A stretch of DNA of 14,188 nucleotides from JBHIBR01 sp046759145 [NCBI: Nitrospinota bacterium] (GTDB lineage Bacteria > UBA8248): assembly GCA_046759145.1 (NCBI GenBank), contig JBHIBR010000009.1:1-14188 (forward strand), read 5' to 3'. The notes under the pieces are model-generated. The model saw only the letters and a list, made by a program, of their open reading frames with translations. It was not told the origin of the DNA and did no database searches. How positions within the stretch are numbered: position 1 is the first letter of the stretch; every line of letters begins with the position of its first letter. The translations under genes were made by a program, and so were the position numbers. Positions 10,011 through 14,188 of this stretch are shown here, in pieces.

Positions 10011-12452
10011 ATGTTCAAACGCTTCACCGAAAGAGCCCGGAAGGTGATCATCCTCGCGCGGGAGGAGGCTGAGCACTACCGCCACGAGTACCTGGGGACC
10101 GAGCACATCCTCCTGGGCATACTGAAGGACGGCGGCGGGATCGCCGTCGCGGTCCTCCAGAAGGTCGGTGTGGACCCCAAGCAGCTCCGGCTCGAGCTCG
10201 AGCGCAACCTGCCGAAGAGCTTGGGCGGGACGGTGGAGGGCGACATCCCCTTTACCCCCAAGGCGAAGAAGGTGCTAGAGTACGCCGTGGAGGAGGCCCG
10301 CCTCATGGGCCACAACTACATCGGCACCGAGCACCTCCTGCTGGGGATCGTACGGGAGAAGGACGGCCTGGCGGCCAAGATCCTGGCCAGTTTCGGGGTG
10401 AAGCTGCAGCAGACCCGCGAGCAGACCATTAACCTCTTGAGGGAACCCGTGGCCACGCGAAGCAGGGAAAAGAGCAAGACGCCCGCCCTGGATGAGTTCG
10501 GCCGTGACCTGACCGACCTCGCCACGGAGGACAAGCTGGACCCCGTCATCGGCCGGCACAACGAGATCGAACGGGTGATCCAGATCCTGAGCCGCCGCAC
10601 GAAGAACAACCCCGTCCTCATCGGGGAGCCGGGCGTGGGCAAGACGGCCATCGTGGAGGGGCTCGCCCAGCGCATCGTGAACAAGGAGGTCCCCCAGGTC
10701 CTCTACGGCAAGCGGGTGGTTGCGCTGGACCTGGGGGCCCTGGTGGCCGGGACGAAGTACCGGGGGCAGTTCGAGGCCCGCCTCAAGGCCATCATGAAGG
10801 AGATCGTCCAGGCGGAGAACGTCATCATCTTCATCGACGAGCTCCACACCCTGGTGGGGGCCGGCGCGGCCGAGGGCTCCATCGACGCCTCCAACATGCT
10901 CAAGCCCGCCCTCTCCCGGGGGGAGGTCCAGTGCATCGGCGCCACCACCATGGATGAGTACCGGCGCTACATTGAGAAGAACGGCGCCCTGGAGCGGCGC
11001 TTCCAGGTGATCCTGGTGGACCCCCCCACGGTGGAGGACACCGTGGAGATCCTCCGGGGCCTCAAGGACAAGTACGAGGAGCACCACCGGAGCCGGATCA
11101 CCGACGAGTCCATCGTGACCGCAGTGCGCCTCTCCAACCAGTACGTCTCCGACCGCTACCTGCCCGACAAGGCCATCGACGTGGTGGACGAGGCGGCGAG
11201 CAAGGTGCGCCTGGAGAAGGTGACCTACCCGCCCCAGGTGCGCGGGCTGCAGCGCGAGATCGAGGAGCTCGTCCACCGGAAGAAGGAGTATATCGAGCGC
11301 CAGGACTTCGAGAAGGCGGTGGAGTTGCGGGACAAGGAAGAGGCGGCCCGGGAGCGGCTGGAGGTCCTCAAGCGCCAGTGGGAGGAGTCCCAGAGCGACG
11401 AGGAACCCGTCGTCACCGAGGAGGATGTGGCCTTCGTGGTGAGCCGGATGACGGGCGTCCCTCTGGCGCGCATCGAGATGACCGAGGGCGAGCGGCTGCT
11501 TCGGATGGAGGAAGAGCTCAACAGCCGCATCATCGGCCAGGAGGAGGCGGTGAGCGCCCTCACCAAGGCGGTGCGGCGGGCGCGGGCGGGGCTGAAGAAC
11601 CCCCTCCGCCCCATCGGCTGCTTCCTCTTCCTTGGCCCCACGGGTGTGGGCAAGACGGAGATGGCCCGGGTGCTGGCCGAGTACATGTTCGGCGACCCCA
11701 ACGCCCTCATCCGGGTGGACATGAGCGAGTACATGGAGCGCTTCAACGTCTCCCGCCTGACGGGTGCACCCCCGGGCTACGTGGGCTACGAAGAGGGCGG
11801 ACAGCTCACCGAGCGGGTGCGGCGGCGCCCCTACTCGGTGGTGCTCCTGGACGAGATCGAGAAGGCCCACCCGGATGTGTTCCACATCCTGCTCCAGGTG
11901 ATGGATGACGGGCACATGACCGACTCCTACGGCCGGAAGGTGGATTTCCGCAACGTCGTCCTGGTCATGACCTCCAACCTCTCCGCCCGCGCCATCGAGA
12001 AGAACGTGAGCATGGGTTTCCAGAAGGTGGACGAGCGGACCAGCTACGAGCGGATGACCGAGAGCATCCGGGCCGAGCTCAAGCGCACCTTCAACCCCGA
12101 GTTCCTGAACCGGGTGGACGAGGTGGTCATCTTCCACTCTCTCAACCACGAGCACATCCTGAGGATCGTGGACCTCGAGCTGGCCAAGGTGAACAAAACC
12201 CTGAAGCCCAAGGGCATCGCCCTCGAGCTCACCCCGGAGGTCCGCGAGTGGCTGGCCGAGCAAGGGCACGACCCCTCTTACGGGGCCCGCCCCCTGCGGC
12301 GCATCATCCAACGCCACGTCGAAGACTCCCTCGCCGAGGAGACCCTGCGGGGCCGGTTCGCCGAGGGCGGCACTGTGCTCGTGAAGCTCGTGGGCGACGG
12401 CATCGTCTTCGAGGAGAAATCGGGCAAGGTCCTGAGCGCCCAGGACGCCTAA
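10011..12452 (+). CDS. clpC: ATP-dependent Clp protease ATP-binding subunit ClpC
   Basis: ClpC is a hexameric AAA+ unfoldase that feeds substrates to the ClpP peptidase in the cytoplasm. The product is 813 aa, the normal ClpC length. Domains: two Clp_N repeats (about 1-70 and 80-145) with the paired GTEH motifs (E31, E107) that correspond to phospho-arginine contacts in Bacillus ClpC; AAA1 with Walker A GEPGVGKT (205-212), Walker B IIFIDE (272-277) and ALERRF Arg region (327-331); UVR-containing middle domain (about 415-455), which separates ClpC from ClpA and ClpB; AAA2 with Walker A GPTGVGKT (542-549), pore loop GYVGY (589-593), Walker B VVLLDE (610-615) and sensor 2 GARPLRR (758-764). MGF at 668-670 fits the ClpP-docking tripeptide. 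It starts 10 nt after lolD. No ctsR, mcsA or mcsB is adjacent, unlike the Firmicutes clpC operon. bamA follows after 41 nt. Confidence 0.96.
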   Translation: MFKRFTERARKVIILAREEAEHYRHEYLGTEHILLGILKDGGGIAVAVLQKVGVDPKQLRLELERNLPKSLGGTVEGDIPFTPKAKKVLEYAVEEARLMGHNYIGTEHLLLGIVREKDGLAAKILASFGVKLQQTREQTINLLREPVATRSREKSKTPALDEFGRDLTDLATEDKLDPVIGRHNEIERVIQILSRRTKNNPVLIGEPGVGKTAIVEGLAQRIVNKEVPQVLYGKRVVALDLGALVAGTKYRGQFEARLKAIMKEIVQAENVIIFIDELHTLVGAGAAEGSIDASNMLKPALSRGEVQCIGATTMDEYRRYIEKNGALERRFQVILVDPPTVEDTVEILRGLKDKYEEHHRSRITDESIVTAVRLSNQYVSDRYLPDKAIDVVDEAASKVRLEKVTYPPQVRGLQREIEELVHRKKEYIERQDFEKAVELRDKEEAARERLEVLKRQWEESQSDEEPVVTEEDVAFVVSRMTGVPLARIEMTEGERLLRMEEELNSRIIGQEEAVSALTKAVRRARAGLKNPLRPIGCFLFLGPTGVGKTEMARVLAEYMFGDPNALIRVDMSEYMERFNVSRLTGAPPGYVGYEEGGQLTERVRRRPYSVVLLDEIEKAHPDVFHILLQVMDDGHMTDSYGRKVDFRNVVLVMTSNLSARAIEKNVSMGFQKVDERTSYERMTESIRAELKRTFNPEFLNRVDEVVIFHSLNHEHILRIVDLELAKVNKTLKPKGIALELTPEVREWLAEQGHDPSYGARPLRRIIQRHVEDSLAEETLRGRFAEGGTVLVKLVGDGIVFEEKSGKVLSAQDA

Positions 12453-12476
12453 GAGCGCAACAGGGAGGTCAACGGC

Positions 12477-12482
12477 GGAGGG
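12477..12482 (+). promoter_or_regulatory. Ribosome binding site of bamA
   Basis: GGAGGG lies 11 nt before ATG 12494. A second run, GGGAGGT at 12463-12469, is too far away and has no in-frame start after it. The 41-nt clpC-bamA gap shows no terminator-like stem with a T-run. Confidence 0.5.
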
Positions 12483-12493
12483 TACGCACCTTC

Positions 12494-14188
12494 ATGCCCT
12501 TGCGAGCGCGCCGGTGGGCCAGCGTTTTCCTCCTCCTGGCGCTGAGCCTGGCGCCTCTCCCGACCATAGCGCAGGAGCCCGCCATCACCGTCCGGGCCAT
12601 CGAGGTCCGGGGCAACCGGCGCATCGAACAGTCCACCATCCGCTTCTACATCCAGCTGCGCGAGGGCCAGGCCCTCACCAGCGTGGAGCTCGTGGACCGG
12701 CTGCGCGCCGACGTGAAGCGCATCTACGGCCTGGGCTTCTTCCGGGACGTGCGCGTGGACGTGGAGCCCTTCGAGGGCGGCCTGCGCGTCATCTACGTGG
12801 TGCGGGAAAAACCCGTCATCTCCCGGATCGAGGTGGTGGGCCATGAGAAGCTCTCCCTGGAGAAGGTCCGGGAGAGGATCACCGTCAAGGTCCAGACCAT
12901 CGTCAACGAAGCCACCCTCAAGGAGAGCGTGCGCAGCATCCGGCTCCTCTACCAGGAGGAGGGCTACTACTTCGCGCGCGTGGAGGCCCTCCTCCAGGAG
13001 ATCCGGCCGGACGCCGTGAGCGTCACCTTCCGCATCGACGAGGGGGAGTCGGTGCTCATCGAGAGCATCGGCTTCACGGGCAACGAGAGCATCCGCGAGA
13101 AGGAGCTCCTGGGGGTCATGGTGACCTCCGAGGGAGGCTTCTTCTCCTTCCTCACCGGTTCGGGCATCTTCCAGGAGAGGCAGCTGCGGCAGGACCTGTT
13201 GCGGCTCCGCCTCCTCTACCAGAACCGGGGCTTCGTCAAGGTGCAGGTGGGCGAGCCCATCATCCGGGAGGACCGCGCCCGGGCCCGCCTCCACATCACC
13301 ATCCCCATCGTGGAGGGGCTGCGCTACCGGGTCGGGCGCATCACCCTCCGGGGGGGGGAGGCCATCATCCCCCCCGAGGAGCTCCGGGCCGGGATGCGGC
13401 TGCGGGAAGGGGGGTTCTTCAACCGCAGCTTCCTCATCGAGGACGTCCAGGCCATCTCCGAGCGCTTCGCACAGCAGGGCCACGCCTTCGCCGACGTCTC
13501 CCCGGACCTGGACACCCGCGACGCCGAGCGGAGGGTGGACGTGCGGATCGGCGTGGCCCCCGGACGGAGGGTCTTCATCGGCCGGGTGAACATCCGGGGG
13601 AACACCCGCACGCGGGACAACGTCATCCGGCGCGAGTTCCTCATCCCCGAGGGGTCCCTCTACGACGTCGCCCGCCTCAAGCGCAGCCGCCTCCTCATCG
13701 AGCGCCTCAACTACTTCGAGGAGGTGAAGGTGGTGGAGCGCAGGCGCCCGAGGGCCGAGGACATCCTGGATATCGACATCGAGGTGAAGGAGAAGCCCAC
13801 GGGGGTCATCTCGGGAGGGATGGGCTTCAGCTCGGTGGAGAACTTCATCGTCGCCCTCGGCATCCGGGAGGAAAACCTCTTCGGAAGGGGCTGGATCGCG
13901 AGCCTGGACGCCCGCCTCTCCTCGTTGAGCCGGGACATCACGGCCAGCTTCACCGACCCGAACTTCCGGGATTTGGACTTCTCCCTGGGGGGCGACCTCT
14001 TCTTCCGCACCGAGGAGTTTGACGACTTCGACAGCCGGCGCGAGGGGGGGCGCCTGCGCGTGGGCCGTGCCTTCACCACGTTTGTGACGGCTGGCATGGA
14101 GTACGAGCTGGTCAGCACCCGGATCGAGAACATCTCCGGGGACGCCTCGCTCCGGATCCTCGAGGCCGAGCGGGATGTCCTCACCAGT
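12494..14188 (+). CDS. bamA: Outer membrane protein assembly factor BamA, 3'-truncated by window edge
   Basis: BamA (YaeT/Omp85) inserts beta-barrel proteins into the outer membrane. The window holds 565 codons with no stop. ATG 12494 gives a clear signal peptide: MPLRARR, a hydrophobic core about 9-21, and a likely signal peptidase I site after PTIA (about residue 26). Five POTRA domains follow: about 30-107, 108-187, 188-276, 278-358 and 359-436. Each begins with the typical strand pattern (for example ITVRAIEVRGNRR, VISRIEVVGHEKL, VFIGRVNIRGNTRTRDNVIRREF). POTRA3 contains the usual longer insert (GGFFSFLTGSGIFQERQL, 214-231). The barrel starts at about 437 (GVISGGMGFSSVENF; FTDPNF at 486-491). 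The lid-loop motif and C-terminal strand lie beyond the window. It is placed after lolCD-clpC, consistent with a shared envelope-biogenesis role. A nine-G run lies at 13350-13358. Confidence 0.95.
   Translation, partial: MPLRARRWASVFLLLALSLAPLPTIAQEPAITVRAIEVRGNRRIEQSTIRFYIQLREGQALTSVELVDRLRADVKRIYGLGFFRDVRVDVEPFEGGLRVIYVVREKPVISRIEVVGHEKLSLEKVRERITVKVQTIVNEATLKESVRSIRLLYQEEGYYFARVEALLQEIRPDAVSVTFRIDEGESVLIESIGFTGNESIREKELLGVMVTSEGGFFSFLTGSGIFQERQLRQDLLRLRLLYQNRGFVKVQVGEPIIREDRARARLHITIPIVEGLRYRVGRITLRGGEAIIPPEELRAGMRLREGGFFNRSFLIEDVQAISERFAQQGHAFADVSPDLDTRDAERRVDVRIGVAPGRRVFIGRVNIRGNTRTRDNVIRREFLIPEGSLYDVARLKRSRLLIERLNYFEEVKVVERRRPRAEDILDIDIEVKEKPTGVISGGMGFSSVENFIVALGIREENLFGRGWIASLDARLSSLSRDITASFTDPNFRDLDFSLGGDLFFRTEEFDDFDSRREGGRLRVGRAFTTFVTAGMEYELVSTRIENISGDASLRILEAERDVLTS

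Noticed and set aside
10275-12317. 680-codon open frame on the minus strand
   Set aside because: It lies wholly opposite clpC, with composition typical of an antisense shadow.
12449-13483. 344-codon open frame on the minus strand
   Set aside because: It lies opposite bamA, whose + frame has a signal peptide and POTRA domains.

Overview
The window is a gene-dense, strongly GC-rich stretch of bacterial chromosome. All nine genes are on the + strand and read almost end to end: uvrB (5' end cut off by the window), uvrC, lnt, prfB, lysS, a lolC/lolE-type permease gene, lolD, clpC and bamA (3' end cut off). The largest gap between genes is 84 nt, and two junctions overlap (uvrB/uvrC by 4 nt, lolC/lolD by 8 nt). 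I see no tRNA, rRNA, CRISPR array, insertion sequence or prophage gene. Lnt, the Lol transporter and BamA together mean a diderm (outer-membrane) bacterium. ClpC, a single LolC/E permease and the very high GC argue against an enterobacterial-type genome and fit deep-branching diderms (deltaproteobacterial or NC10/Rokubacteria-like lineages). I cannot assign a taxon from this sequence alone.

Layout. Positions 1-3619 hold the nucleotide-excision-repair pair uvrB-uvrC. Positions 3647-5197 hold lnt, which adds the third acyl chain to lipoproteins. An 84-nt leader with a long GC-rich hairpin and a perfect Shine-Dalgarno sequence precedes prfB (5282-6386), which needs a programmed +1 frameshift at an in-frame TGA to make full-length release factor 2. 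lysS (lysyl-tRNA synthetase) follows after 16 nt, the same prfB-lysS order as in E. coli. Positions 7978-10000 hold lolC/E and lolD, the ABC machine that extracts mature lipoproteins from the inner membrane. clpC (10011-12452) is a two-ring AAA+ unfoldase. bamA (12494 to the end) is the outer-membrane assembly protein, with a signal peptide, five POTRA domains and the first strands of the barrel.

How the genes fit together. Lnt finishes lipoproteins, LolCD releases them, and BamA inserts barrels with the help of Lol-delivered lipoproteins, so the envelope genes form one functional chain interspersed with translation genes (prfB, lysS) and a protein-quality-control gene (clpC). UvrB, UvrC and ClpC each carry a UVR-type helical hairpin.

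Most worth a second look: (1) a sigma70-like promoter (5/6 at -35, 17-nt spacer, 5/6 at -10) inside the lolC coding region, in an AT-rich island of otherwise avoided codons, with a perfect dyad over its -10; (2) the prfB frameshift site and its hairpin leader; (3) substitutions at normally conserved motifs in UvrB (DEGH for DESH) and UvrC (FDISC for FDISH). This is mostly core housekeeping sequence, and I found no convincing new defence or mobile system.
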